A stretch of 64,000 nt of DNA from Gracilaria domingensis (taxonomy: Eukaryota; Rhodophyta; Florideophyceae; Gracilariales; Gracilariaceae). The stretch lies in NCBI GenBank assembly GCA_022539475.1, contig VCMS01000132.1:1-64000 (forward strand), given 5' to 3'. Positions 9,302 through 18,833 of the stretch are shown here, one piece after another. The notes under the pieces are model-generated. The model worked only from the letters and a program-made list of their open reading frames with translations, was not told the DNA's origin and did no database searches. Each line of letters opens with the position of its first letter. Within the stretch, counting starts at the first letter, position 1. The position numbers and the translations under genes are program-made.

Positions 9302-10664
9302 CAATCACTCGCAAGAGGCACATGACTTCCGAGAAGTTTCCATTACCGCCAAGCGGGATAGTGAGATCCAAGGCTCGGATGAGTTGCCGCAAGCGCGGGG
9401 GAATGAACCACAGTCGATACTGGTCATATACCTCGTTGAGGAGATACACCGCTGTTCGCGCCGCCCACTCCGTGAGGACAACGCTCCACCATCCCGTAAA
9501 CGGGTTTGTCACGAGCCTACTACCCACATACGTGAGACAGGGGGGGAGTTCCACGTAACAGCCACGGCAGACCTCCACGGACGCCCACACAAAGGGGAGA
9601 GGAACATATCTCCCACGCATGTGGCGCGGACGAATCCGGTTTGACTCCGTGTTTTGATACGGGATGAGGTAACCCCATCGGGAGCGGGCACGTCGTTCGG
9701 GACGGATCATTGTTTGAAGGTAGTTGGACCGCGGTACGCGTGGGAGATATCGAAATTCTGCACGCAGAAGCGGACGGGTCCAGCACAGGAGATCCTGGTG
9801 AACGGGGACGTTCTGGTAACGCTCCACCACACCGGCGATCCGGGCAAGATTCTCTCCATATTGGATTTCGCCGAGTGTTCGGAAGAAGGCCACGTCGAAA
9901 CGGAAGTTCGCCGGAATCGGGCGCTCTGAGTACGTGCGAAACATGCGCATGTGCGCTACGCGAACCATGGCCGCTCGGGCGGAGTTGTGCGACTGACCAC
10001 GATGGTGGACGAGCGCGTTGGTAGGCACGGTAATCCGGTAATGCCAGTCGAACGTCACCGTCATCCAGACGTGCACGCCTCCTGGGAGGTGACCACTGCC
10101 ATCGGCATACGCCTCGACGAGGGAACGATTGGTCACGCCTTGCGGATGAAACCACGGAGCCCGTAAGAACGGTGTGGGATTGCTGCGAGGGTCGACGTTG
10201 TCGAGTTCGTCATACGACGCCCACGCGCCCGCATACGGGTTGACTACCGGTTGGACCGGAACAGCAGGAGCGATCCAGTTCCACTGCGGTACAGACGCCG
10301 GGGGCGGAAGTTGACCACCCGTCTGGGGAAGAGGAGCCGTGTGAAATCCCGGATTGACCGGTTGCGGAAACGGAATGCCAGCGGAAGACGGCTGTGAGAG
10401 AGGCACTCCAGAGGAGGAAGGGTGTGAAGGCCCAGCGAAACCACCAACGTATTGGTTCTGAGACCCGCCAGGCGGTTGGTTGCTACCCTGATTCGGGTTC
10501 GGCATCGCGGGAAGCGCGCGAGGAAGAGACGAAAGCGCTGGAAGCGAGAGAGAAGGGAGAGCGCGCCGAGGTATCGGAGGAGACACTACCGCAGTACGCG
10601 TGGAGAGGGGTGGACCGGAGTCGCCGTTAAAAGAGACCGGGGAGGCCGGATTGGAGACCGTCAT
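9234..10664 (-). CDS. Antisense retroelement ORF A, unknown
   Basis: The first ATG is at 10664 (MTVSNPAS), giving 476 residues; the frame is open further upstream without an ATG. The N-terminal third is Pro/Gln/Ser-rich and disordered. The remainder (about 150-470) looks globular, with many Trp, Tyr and Arg residues, and resembles no domain I recognise. It lies wholly inside the element, antisense, between the chromodomain ORF and the 3' LTR. A TATTTAAG box sits just upstream of the ATG. Its long, intact frame contrasts with the broken pol. It could be an accessory, capsid-like or regulatory protein, or a captured gene. Confidence 0.55.
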   Translation of the reverse strand: MTVSNPASPVSFNGDSGPPLSTRTAVVSPPIPRRALPSLSLPALSSLPRALPAMPNPNQGSNQPPGGSQNQYVGGFAGPSHPSSSGVPLSQPSSAGIPFPQPVNPGFHTAPLPQTGGQLPPPASVPQWNWIAPAVPVQPVVNPYAGAWASYDELDNVDPRSNPTPFLRAPWFHPQGVTNRSLVEAYADGSGHLPGGVHVWMTVTFDWHYRITVPTNALVHHRGQSHNSARAAMVRVAHMRMFRTYSERPIPANFRFDVAFFRTLGEIQYGENLARIAGVVERYQNVPVHQDLLCWTRPLLRAEFRYLPRVPRSNYLQTMIRPERRARSRWGYLIPYQNTESNRIRPRHMRGRYVPLPFVWASVEVCRGCYVELPPCLTYVGSRLVTNPFTGWWSVVLTEWAARTAVYLLNEVYDQYRLWFIPPRLRQLIRALDLTIPLGGNGNFSEVMCLLRVIDGVDWGTSSSFAERARRRRSCH

Positions 10665-10730
10665 GCCGACGTGCTTAAATACACTCCAGAGGAGGAAAAC
10701 GAAATCGCTCGCGTGGTCGTCTCGCACCCT

Positions 10731-10743
10731 AAGGAGGGGGAAA
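10731..10743 (+). other. 3' polypurine tract
   Basis: AAGGAGGGGGAAA lies immediately before the TG that starts the 3' LTR, the expected plus-strand primer position. Confidence 0.8.
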
Positions 10744-11559
10744 TGTAGTGCAACGCGATTGCGGGACTCCTTCGCTGATGCGATTCATAACATGCACGGC
10801 GATGCCGGGAGGTGGTGGCACACAGTATGAGTAACTGGTGAGATCAGCCCATTCTTGGGTATACTTAATATTAGAATTAGTGTTATGAGGCGCACGGCTT
10901 AGCCGGTGGGTCACACACGTGTGGGAAGTTTGCACCCATTAGTTGGGGTATTTTAGATGTTTATTCTAGATATTTTCGCTACACCGCTTGACAGTGGGTT
11001 GGCACTCTACACTACTTAGTAGGTTGAGCTGCACCCATTGTCGGGGAAGTAAACGAACCAACCGAGTGTTCGGCTCTGATGTTTCACCCTTGGTGACCGA
11101 TATCCTCCTCCCGGAGAGTCGGCACCTTGTGCAGGGCTCATCATCCGCCTCGCGGCATCATTAACACCACTACCGCTTTCGCGTGTTTACTTTGTGTGTG
11201 TTTTCCTTATTTCTGTCCCTGTTATACAGGTAGCACTACTTGGTGTACCGGTGCATACCGTTCGTGGCTCGACACACTCGCGTGGGCTATTACCGCTCTC
11301 GCGTGTCATCGCCACACTCGTGGGTACCGCGTGCTACGCACGTGACGCTACTGCCGACTTGTGTCGTGTGTTCTCTACCGCTGGACGCTTCTTCTTCGCC
11401 GCTTCGCTCCCTCCATTACTTGGGAAGGGTCGACCCCGGTCTTACACCCGGCATTGCCGTGTCGTACCTGTGGGAGCGCTCTACTGCTGTGCTCGCCTCT
11501 TGAGAGAGGGTCTGAACCGCCTTTGCGTGTCTTTCCCCATCGCTGGGTTTTGCACAACA
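10744..11559 (+). repeat. 3' LTR, about 816 bp
   Basis: It starts TGTAGTG directly after the polypurine tract and ends GCACAACA, matching the sequence at the window start. A TATACTTAATA box near 10860 could be the promoter core. The five bases after it (GTTAT) would be the target-site duplication. The left copy of that duplication is not visible. Confidence 0.75.
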
Positions 11560-11573
11560 GTTATTTGTCGCCA

Positions 11574-12176
11574 ATGGACTTTCGCTTTGTCAAAGAATTT
11601 GAGCGAAAAGCCGGAAAAATCAAGAAGAAGCCCATGGTTTCTGTCAGAAGCCTCGCACGCGCTGGGTATAGTCAGCGCAATTGCGATAGTAGCGCATACC
11701 AGAAGGTGAAGGAAATCATGGAATCCTCTCTTGGTCTAGCTATGGCATTGAACCAGGTACTTTGTGTTTTGCAGAGCAAACCAACAACGGCACAGATATT
11801 TGGAAAGTATGAGAAGAAAATAGAGCCTCTGGTCTCTACGAATACCCGTAAGAACAGTCGTGTGCTTTCCAGAGGATTAACAGCAAAATACTTGACAGTT
11901 CAGGAGCTCATCGAAGCACGAAAAAGTCGCGAGCGCAACCCTGTGTGTCGAAGTTCGAAGAGGGCAAAGATGAGTTCTTCAAATGATGCATCAACTTCTA
12001 TGCTAGGCGTCAATGGAACTGCGGCGGACTCTGGAAACACTGTGCAACGCCTGGGGGAGAAAAAAGACTGTGCAAAGAGTGATGGGGCTGTATGCGCGAA
12101 AGACGGTGGTTTTTCTGAGAATGAAGCGCATGCAGTTATTGCTTTTCGTCAGTTGAGTAGTGAAGGTCCAAATTGA
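11574..12176 (+). CDS. Hypothetical basic protein next to the LTR
   Basis: The ORF has 200 residues from ATG 11574. The N-terminus is Lys/Arg-rich, a short helical stretch follows (about 48-62), then basic Ser-rich and acidic tails. I recognise no domain. The start codon lies 14 bp after the LTR end, so the native promoter and possibly the native N-terminus were displaced by the insertion. The frame is also open back through the LTR. Confidence 0.5.
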   Translation: MDFRFVKEFERKAGKIKKKPMVSVRSLARAGYSQRNCDSSAYQKVKEIMESSLGLAMALNQVLCVLQSKPTTAQIFGKYEKKIEPLVSTNTRKNSRVLSRGLTAKYLTVQELIEARKSRERNPVCRSSKRAKMSSSNDASTSMLGVNGTAADSGNTVQRLGEKKDCAKSDGAVCAKDGGFSENEAHAVIAFRQLSSEGPN

Positions 12177-13079
12177 ACCGTCTGACTGTCATTGGTTCTT
12201 GTCGTGAACACATTAGGACGCCAATAATATCCTTAGTAGTATCAGAGTGAAGTGAGCGATGTGCTTTGTGGAAGTTGAAGGAGACTCGGTCGTCTCGATT
12301 CAGCTAATTTTTGGATGATAATGACCTACGGAACAGCCTGATTTGCAACATATAGAAAATACGATCCAAATTAGGCCATTGAGAGGGATAGGGTCTGCAA
12401 TGAGGTTGACGACGTCGGATGTTACGCTTTTGTGATCATTCGACGAAAGCTTGAGATAGCCTTTCTGTCTTTTGGTATTTGCGCATCAAAGTCTGGTTCA
12501 AAACGTTTGTTCAAATTATTTTCGATTACTGTGTTTTTTAGGTTGTGGATCTACTGATGATAATTTGAGACAGTACGTTCTACTAGTTGTTCAGTAAGGC
12601 GCCATATGCAATATGTGGCATGGGAAACGTTTTGTGGTGCGGATGTTGATGAAATCTGCATGTTGTGGTTGTTTAACGTAAGTTGACTACCGTTATCTGC
12701 TTCTGCAAGTTGGGAAAGACGCCAAAGATCTAACCAGATGTTTTTGGTGTTGCGGTAGTGGGCGCGTTGGGCTCGATTGGTGTGGGGAGCTATCGAATGG
12801 CAGTTTTTAGACAGGCCCATAACCTGTGATCATGAACGATGACCGCCGTCGTCCGTGGGTCGACGGCGGTTGGGAGTGATTTATCGGATTGTGTGTGTGC
12901 GTGTACACCTGCGTGAGGACAGAAGTCATTCTTGAAGAGAGCATATCGGCTGTACGTGTATTCACTTCTTTGTAGACCTACGCATTACAGAGAGAGACCA
13001 CTGACCACGGCTCAAGCTGTCCAAAATCTTGAACGTTTCAACCTGAATTTGGTGTGATTCGTTGGGAAAGAATGAAATT
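12177..13079. other. Intergenic, with a strong hairpin
   Basis: No gene is seen. At 12842-12870 there is a perfect 10-bp-stem hairpin: ACCGCCGTCG, a 9-base loop, then CGACGGCGGT. The rest is AT-leaning unique sequence. Confidence 0.5.
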
Positions 13080-13348
13080 GAAATGGAGAGAACGCGGCGT
13101 AGATTCCAAGGCATATGCATGGAAGAGGTGAGGTCTCTTCAGCATTTTATTCTGCGCTGCCCAAGGAGAGCTTCGTCGAGAGCAGCATGCCCATCGTCCC
13201 GTCACGAACGTCGCCGAATGTCGGTTGCACAAATCATCAGAAAGAGGGCTGGTCTATCTAAGGAGAGACCGTTTCTTTCAACGGAAACGCTCTGTAACAC
13301 GTAGTAGCTAATGCGTTGTACCCGTAAATGAGAGAGAGAGAAATCTTT
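13080..13348 (+). mobile_element. LINE 3' remnant, copy A
   Basis: The frame ending at 13304 encodes SLQHFILRCPRR followed by an Arg-rich tail with IIRKRAGL. This matches the end of the copy at 16135-16714 (TVEHYILRCPKR, IIRKWPAR). The H-X4-C part fits the zinc motif at the C-terminus of LINE ORF2 proteins. After the stop it ends GTACCCGTAAATGAGAGAGAGAG, the same 3' terminus as the other copies. Only the last part of the element survives, as expected for 5'-truncated LINE insertions. Confidence 0.6.
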
Positions 13349-13570
13349 TTCTTGTATCTGACAAGGGTTCGAAGATTAAAACTCGGGAGAACGATTGCAA
13401 TGAACGAAAAAAGGAAAATACAGCATCCATATCAGAACGATAACCAGTACCTAGAAGTAAGTTCGAGCTGTCATTCGTATTCATTGCATCTGCAAACTAA
13501 CGAACTTATCGGTCTAATGAAGAGGTTTCCATGATAAGCCTCATTCGGGCCAGACATAACCGATGCATAT

Positions 13571-14737
13571 CTACAAATGTATTACTGCGTCAATTTCATC
13601 TAAGCTGAAATTGGCCAACACAGATCGGTCTTCTTCATGAGTTTCATCACCGTCGCCGTCTGAATCATGAAGTTGTGCTTCGAAAACACTCTCTGCTCTT
13701 GATTCTGGGCTTTTTCGAGTTGTCATAGACGTCTTAGACACATTTGAGCTTTCGGGCAAACCTTCGAGATTCTGTTTGGGTTCCCACAAAGATGCAGACA
13801 AATCAACATTTTTGGTGGAGTATGCATTCTCCATCTGGGTCTCGTTTCCAGACAATGCACATGTTCGGCGTACCTCTTCACAGGGATAAGATCGGTTATG
13901 GTGTTCAACACTAGATATAATCCTATGATGAGTCAATGCCGTGTTCGATTCCGAGGGTGCAGCAAAACTCTCTAAACGTTCAAGAGCAGGGTGAAAAGAG
14001 GAGGGAAGTCTGGACGGGGATAGAAGATTTCGAAATAGCGATATAACATTTTCTTCCGCAAGAGGTACTCTTTGCAAACAATTAAGGAGATCTCGCAGCA
14101 GTCGGTTTTCCGAAATGAGTCGAGTGCACCCATCTTCCAGCATTTTCATGTGCGCGGCATTTCGTTGGCGTGTTCGCATGCTGCGCTCACGACCTTTTCG
14201 ATTTCTTTCAGCTCTTCTCTCTTCTTCAGTCAGACTTGGTCCATACCTAGTGCGTTTGAATCCTTCACCCTCCCCATTCAACTTTTCAGATGTTGCTTCT
14301 GCCTTTTCTTGATTAAACACAGGTGAGAGAGCCACCTTCAGAATATCGCTCAACATGAGCGAGACTCGGCTGGCTTCGCAAGGAACCCCTGCACGAGGGA
14401 TTCCACTTGGATGCTCGTGAAGCAAACCAGTACGTCTCTCCCACTTTCGCTCGGTTTCAAAGTTTAGAAAAAGAGATGAAACCATCGGGCCGTGGTCCGA
14501 GTCATTAATGTCTTGTCGGTTTTGAACTTCGGTTCCTTTCTCTGAATTCCAAACCGCATCTGTTGAGCCGGTATCATCTTCTACGGAATCACTGCTCCAA
14601 GTAGCGGCTTGCATCAGTTTGGAACTCTTGGGACAACCCGCTGCAGACGGAAACGCTAATGAGGGTTTCGCACTCGCGGCATGCGTGTCAATTTGTTGGG
14701 CCGAAGGTACAGCGTTCACGGAAAAGACTCCGCGCAT
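13571..14737 (-). CDS. bZIP transcription factor
   Basis: The protein has 388 residues from an ATG. The basic region lies at about residues 178-200 (ERNRKGRERSMRTRQRNA). A short leucine zipper follows (about 200-224, with L/M at heptad spacing in MKMLEDGC...LISENRLLRDLL). The flanks are Ser-rich and low in structure. It should bind DNA as a dimer in the nucleus. The basic region departs from the canonical N-X7-R/K spacing, so the target site cannot be predicted. No intron is evident. Confidence 0.75.
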   Translation of the reverse strand: MRGVFSVNAVPSAQQIDTHAASAKPSLAFPSAAGCPKSSKLMQAATWSSDSVEDDTGSTDAVWNSEKGTEVQNRQDINDSDHGPMVSSLFLNFETERKWERRTGLLHEHPSGIPRAGVPCEASRVSLMLSDILKVALSPVFNQEKAEATSEKLNGEGEGFKRTRYGPSLTEEERRAERNRKGRERSMRTRQRNAAHMKMLEDGCTRLISENRLLRDLLNCLQRVPLAEENVISLFRNLLSPSRLPSSFHPALERLESFAAPSESNTALTHHRIISSVEHHNRSYPCEEVRRTCALSGNETQMENAYSTKNVDLSASLWEPKQNLEGLPESSNVSKTSMTTRKSPESRAESVFEAQLHDSDGDGDETHEEDRSVLANFSLDEIDAVIHL

Positions 14738-15395
14738 GCCTCACAATTTCGTTCAACCACTTCACAAAGCCAGAGTCTTAGCAAATATTGTGAGAAGATT
14801 TGAACGCCATCGAGTTAGGGATCCCCTGTGAAACGTCATTCAGAAGGCAGCAACTGACTAATAGCCTAGCCAGAACACACTACAAATTGGAGCTGTCAGA
14901 GCTACGATAGTTCACGTCCTCCAGTCTCCGAACCAGAACGCTCCACGTCTGCTTTCTAAGCGGCTTTTCGTTACTCCGACCTCGCCGTGATACCGGTTAG
15001 AATTTAACGGATGATGAAGAATATGAACAAGGAATCACATCGTAATATACGAAAAAGAAGGGAACAGAAGAAGCACAAGGAACACAATTCGACGTAACTT
15101 CCGTTAAATTGAAAAGAACCCTCGATCTATATCCACGGACTAGCAACTCAATTAGACACACTACGTGACTGATGACCGTCTACCGGGAATCGATCGGGAG
15201 CTTCTAGGGCTGTCTCACCTCGTAACAGCTGTAAACTTCAAGTCGGGCCCTGCGGTTGCGTATATTCCTTCGACCATCGACAGAACCAGTGCTCACCCTG
15301 TGTGACAGGCGATTGTGCCAAACGGTACTTTCATCTTCCATTTATTCAGGGATCATAGGCATACTCGTTGAAGAGCAGTTTAAAGCGATGAATCC
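14738..15395. other. Intergenic
   Basis: This is the upstream region of the bZIP gene and the downstream region of RPA12. No ORF, RNA gene or clear repeat is seen. Confidence 0.5.
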
Positions 15396-15829
15396 TTAAG
15401 AATGAACAGTGAATCTGTGACTGCATTGCTTATTGAGACATGTGTAAAAAATGGTCTGACCCTCGTCTACGCCTCGCAGTTGCGCGGTTGTGAAAGAAAG
15501 CTTTGAATGGCCACACTTAGGACAATCTTCATCGATGACTGCGTCATCGGCTGTACGTTTCTCCGCTGTCTGTCCATACAGTTGAAGAAGAAGTTCCGAA
15601 CGTTCAATCGGCAAGATTTCCACAGATTTTTGTAGCTGAGAAGTCAAATCATGTAGGTTCACTGGAGTCCGAGGAATATTCAAGCAAAAAGTTAGCGAAG
15701 GTCGTGTATTGAATGCTTGACCTGTGACTCACCTTGTTTGTTACACAGTTTACACTTGACTTTCTTTTCACCGCTATCGAATATTTCACGGAACGATCCG
15801 CAAAAAGCACAGAAGAGGACATTCTCCAT
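15396..15829 (-). CDS. RPA12: RNA polymerase I subunit RPA12 (two exons)
   Basis: Exon 1 is 15829-15733 (ATG; N-terminal zinc ribbon CAFC...CKLC). The intron is 15732-15662, 71 bp, starting GTGAGT, with CTAAC at 15695-15691 and ending CCAG. Exon 2 is 15661-15396 and ends at TAA. The phase-1 junction joins cleanly, giving about 120 residues, the normal RPA12 size. The C-terminal ribbon has CPKCGHSKLSFTTAQLR, then VDEGQTIFYTC and a last CSHRF, which matches RPA12 better than RPB9 or RPC11. It is the Pol I subunit that supports RNA cleavage during rRNA transcription in the nucleolus. Confidence 0.88.
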
Positions 15830-15830
15830 A

Positions 15831-16007
15831 ATGGAACGGAAGTCCAAAGTCTTGATGACTCAATTCAGCAGCCGGGAGGATTGGGACACCCTGCAGAACT
15901 TTTCTGGCGTTAGCCCTCCTAGTAGAGTGGTTGCCTTCGTGACCATTGTGTTCGTGACTGTTTTGCTATTTGTTACAACAACAATAATGAAAACGTTCTG
16001 TAGTTAA
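15831..16007 (+). CDS. Possible small tail-anchored membrane protein
   Basis: The ORF has 58 residues, starting one base from the RPA12 start codon on the other strand. The N-terminus is polar and the last 22 residues are strongly hydrophobic (VVAFVTIVFVTVLLFVTTT), like a tail anchor. The near-overlapping start makes a shared promoter awkward, so this could be chance or an exon of a longer gene. Confidence 0.25.
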   Translation: MERKSKVLMTQFSSREDWDTLQNFSGVSPPSRVVAFVTIVFVTVLLFVTTTIMKTFCS

Positions 16008-16134
16008 ATTAATTTAAACAATGTCATGTTGCATTCGTTTGCCACAAGATGGCGCGTGGGGTCGTACATCTCATCATGAGATTCTCATGGTAGCCCTTAA
16101 CCCTTACATTTCGTTGGTAGCCTTCTGCCGCTGC

Positions 16135-16714
16135 AAGTTCTCTCTCCCTTTATGGGTATTCTAGCCTAATTCCGACGTAAAATATAGCGCTTCTCGTCGA
16201 AGAAGCGCTCTCTCGCAAGGAAGACCAGCACCCTCGCAGGCCACTTTCGAATAATCGCACCAACAGCTAGACGCTGGCGTTCGCGTAGCGCTGGCAAACA
16301 TAAGCGTCGCGACATATTCCGCTTCGGGCACCTCAGAATATAGTGTTCCACAGTATTCAGAACTCCTGGACGGCAAGTGCACACAAGTGGTTTTCCTTGA
16401 AGATGCGTGCCCAAAGGATGTAATACCGGAGAGTGTCCAACGAACAGTTGTGCCAATGTTACTTCGGCCTCACGAAGAGATAGTTCGCCTGCAAGCTCCC
16501 GGGGCAGCAACGTAAGGAAAGGCTGCGTCATACTTCGCTCTTTCACTCTGCTTGAAACCTCAGCATATTGCATCGGGGCAGGCGGCTCGAGCAGTCTGAT
16601 GCTGAAAGAGATCGTATGGGAGAAACAAGCAAGACTAGCTAATAGAAACAAGGACTCGCTGCAACTTGTATGCATAATGCTACTGCCCGCATGACTTCGA
16701 ATGATTGACCACAT
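16135..16714 (-). mobile_element. LINE 3' remnant, copy B
   Basis: On the minus strand the frame (16714-16166) encodes a LINE ORF2 C-terminus: LSLREAEVTLAQLFVGHSP, then CTCRPGVLNTVEHYILRC with C-X-C...H-X4-C spacing, then a basic tail with IIRKWPARVLVFLARE. The non-coding tail ends ATACCCATAAAGGGAGAGAG, shared with copies A and C. This is the longest of the three remnants; the reverse transcriptase part is absent. Confidence 0.7.
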
Positions 16715-17594
16715 CCTCCCTCGGAGCTACAACGCAAGTGCCAGTGTGCAACTAAATCTTGGTGAGATAGTCAACTAGGTTCGAGTGCCATGGCGTGGGA
16801 CGCAGATGAACGAAGCGACCATTCATAGATTTAATGTTCGGTTGCAGAGTTTCAGTACTAGCCAGTGAACTGTTGATGATTTCGGTTCAATGTCGGAGCG
16901 AAATGGCATACATCTCATATTTGGTTCGCGAGCCGAAACCACCAGCAATCTCAACATTGTTTTCTTCACAAGGCCGCTGTCTTATTTCTTTTGAACAAGA
17001 CAGTTTTTATGTTTCAATGAAACAAATTACGAATGCCATGGTCATGAACCCAGTATTCAGCTTCTAACCTCAGCCTCAAACCTTTCGATTCGTCCATACC
17101 TGAAGAAGTAGGAGATGCTGAGATAAAGCCGTTCTCGAGGACTTTCGAGCATGATCGCCTGGACTTGCCGATTTCATGCGATTTGTTTAGAAGCATTCAC
17201 TCCCCGTAACTCATTAAAGCAGTGATTAGAAGGGTTGCGCTCTTTGAATTAGAATGTGGATGGGTCCTATGATCAAGTTGACCTTCCTTTGCTCGAGGTA
17301 ATTAAAAAACAGGCGACTGGAAGAACCTGTCCTCCACGGCGCTTCTTTGCAACGGTTTGTCCTCTCTATCTAATTAGAACCAGAAGCCGTTTATGTTCTA
17401 GTAACAGCAAGTGGAAGAGATCATGGGTGAGAGCATACCAGACAGAGATTCTACGCTCAGACTACCCCTGTCTTGTGTCCTGACTCTTGTATCGGAAGAA
17501 GACGTGAAGACGTCGGAAAAACGGCTATCATCATTGTAACTTCAGATTCCGCGGAATCATTCACATTGGTCTTACTGTTTTGAACTACACAACT
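16715..17594. other. Intergenic
   Basis: No supported gene is seen. Only short, unconvincing open frames occur on both strands. The last part is the promoter region of the malectin-domain gene. Confidence 0.45.
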
Positions 17595-18248
17595 ATGAAG
17601 CTCTTGCTACCAGTCTTGCTCTCTTTCGCTTTGCTTTCTTTCTCTTTTGGGCAAGCAGAAAAGAAGAAGATCTTGCTGAAGGTGAACCTCGGTGGAGGGC
17701 CTCTGAACGATTTCATAGGCGAGGAGCAACTAATGGACATGGAGGACTTTGCTAAGAATGTCGTCCGCTCTCCAATTGCAAACACTGATCAACAGGAAGT
17801 GTTCCAATCGCAACGCTTTTCTCGTGGAGATGATTTCACAATGCGAATTCCAGTCCCAGACGGAATATATTCAGTGACCTTGCTCTTCGCGGAAACTTAT
17901 CAACAGGCATGCGTACCGGGGGGTCGTGTGTTTGACATTTCACTTGGAACCCCAGTTTCCGGTGTTACGAAAGTTGTTGACAACTTCGATGTTTTTCAAG
18001 CTGCTGGGTGTTCCTCGGCATTTGGTCAGAAGTTCGATAGAGTCCCAGCAAAGGAGGGAATCGTGGTCCATCTGACTCAAAAAGCTCAGCATCCAACCCT
18101 TTGCGGCTTCATCGTTGAAGGTTTCCCGGTTCCCAAACCTGACGGTTCTGAGTACAAAGCTATAGCACGAGCTCCCGCTGGGGCTCAGGGAGGAGATGTA
18201 GCAGCCGAAGGCATGAGTGGTGAAGCTTCTCAAAATGTTATGGGTTAA
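17595..18248 (+). CDS. Secreted malectin-domain protein
   Basis: The protein has 217 residues from ATG 17595. A signal peptide (about 1-20, LLLPVLLSFALLSFSFG) precedes one malectin-type carbohydrate-binding domain (about 28-175). Conserved pieces are VNLGGGPLNDF, YSVTLLFAETY and GRVFDISL. A short Gly/Ala tail has no TM segment and no KDEL. Malectin binds di-glucosylated N-glycans in the ER. This soluble form could be lumenal or secreted, and its sugar ligand is unknown. Confidence 0.8.
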   Translation: MKLLLPVLLSFALLSFSFGQAEKKKILLKVNLGGGPLNDFIGEEQLMDMEDFAKNVVRSPIANTDQQEVFQSQRFSRGDDFTMRIPVPDGIYSVTLLFAETYQQACVPGGRVFDISLGTPVSGVTKVVDNFDVFQAAGCSSAFGQKFDRVPAKEGIVVHLTQKAQHPTLCGFIVEGFPVPKPDGSEYKAIARAPAGAQGGDVAAEGMSGEASQNVMG

Positions 18249-18833
18249 TCTCTTCAGGTCTACTACTAGTTTTATTCCCAGTGCGGAATATGGACAATGC
18301 GGGCAAATGCACTAGACAGATTACGCTTTACATGAGTCTCTGAGGATGAACCTTCTACGGACTAGATACAGAATACTGCGCAAAAATTTATGAGGCATCA
18401 CGTGTGTGGTTGTGTCAAGCGTTCGTAGATAGATACAGGCAAAAAGAGGGCACGGAGGGAAAGAAAAACATAATAAAACAAACTATACTTTTGTGGCAGA
18501 GCTGCTGTCGCAGATGTCGTATCCTTGTGGGATTCTTCACGCTAATCCTATGCTCGCGACCATTCGTAAAAATTCATCCGTGAATTACCCGCTTATGAAC
18601 GGCGGACAAGAGGAACGCACATTTCTGCACTAGTTTCCATTCTAAAGCTTTAGATATAAAAGAACCAAACAGTGATCAGGGTATACGTTCTTTTAAATGT
18701 CAGGGCTAGCAGTCCGATTCCCCCTGGTGCTTTCGATGAACGTTCTGCTACGAGACAGAAGGGAGCAACGAACCAGCGAAGCAGAGCCACATCACCCATT
18801 CGTTATCTTGTGTGAAAAGAAAAAGTAACCAGT
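18249..18833. other. Intergenic
   Basis: AT-leaning sequence between two genes on the same strand. It should contain the promoter of the gene at 18834; no clear TATA box, repeat or RNA gene is recognised. Confidence 0.45.

Larger units (their letters stand above)
1..11559 (+). mobile_element. Ty3/gypsy chromovirus LTR retrotransposon, 5' LTR cut by window edge
   Basis: The order on the plus strand is: LTR tail, primer-binding site, gag, zinc knuckle, protease, RT, RNase H, integrase, chromodomain, two antisense ORFs, polypurine tract, 3' LTR. RT before integrase plus a chromodomain defines a Ty3/gypsy chromovirus. The first 13 bases resemble the last 12 of the 3' LTR (TTTTGCACAA then a CA end), so the window opens at the end of the 5' LTR. 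The coding part shifts frame at least five times, so this copy is probably not autonomous. The target-site duplication cannot be checked because the left flank is outside the window. Confidence 0.9.

Noticed and set aside
13360-13400. GGTTCGAAG resembling a tRNA B box
   Set aside because: No matching A box, acceptor stem or CC after the loop, so not a tRNA.
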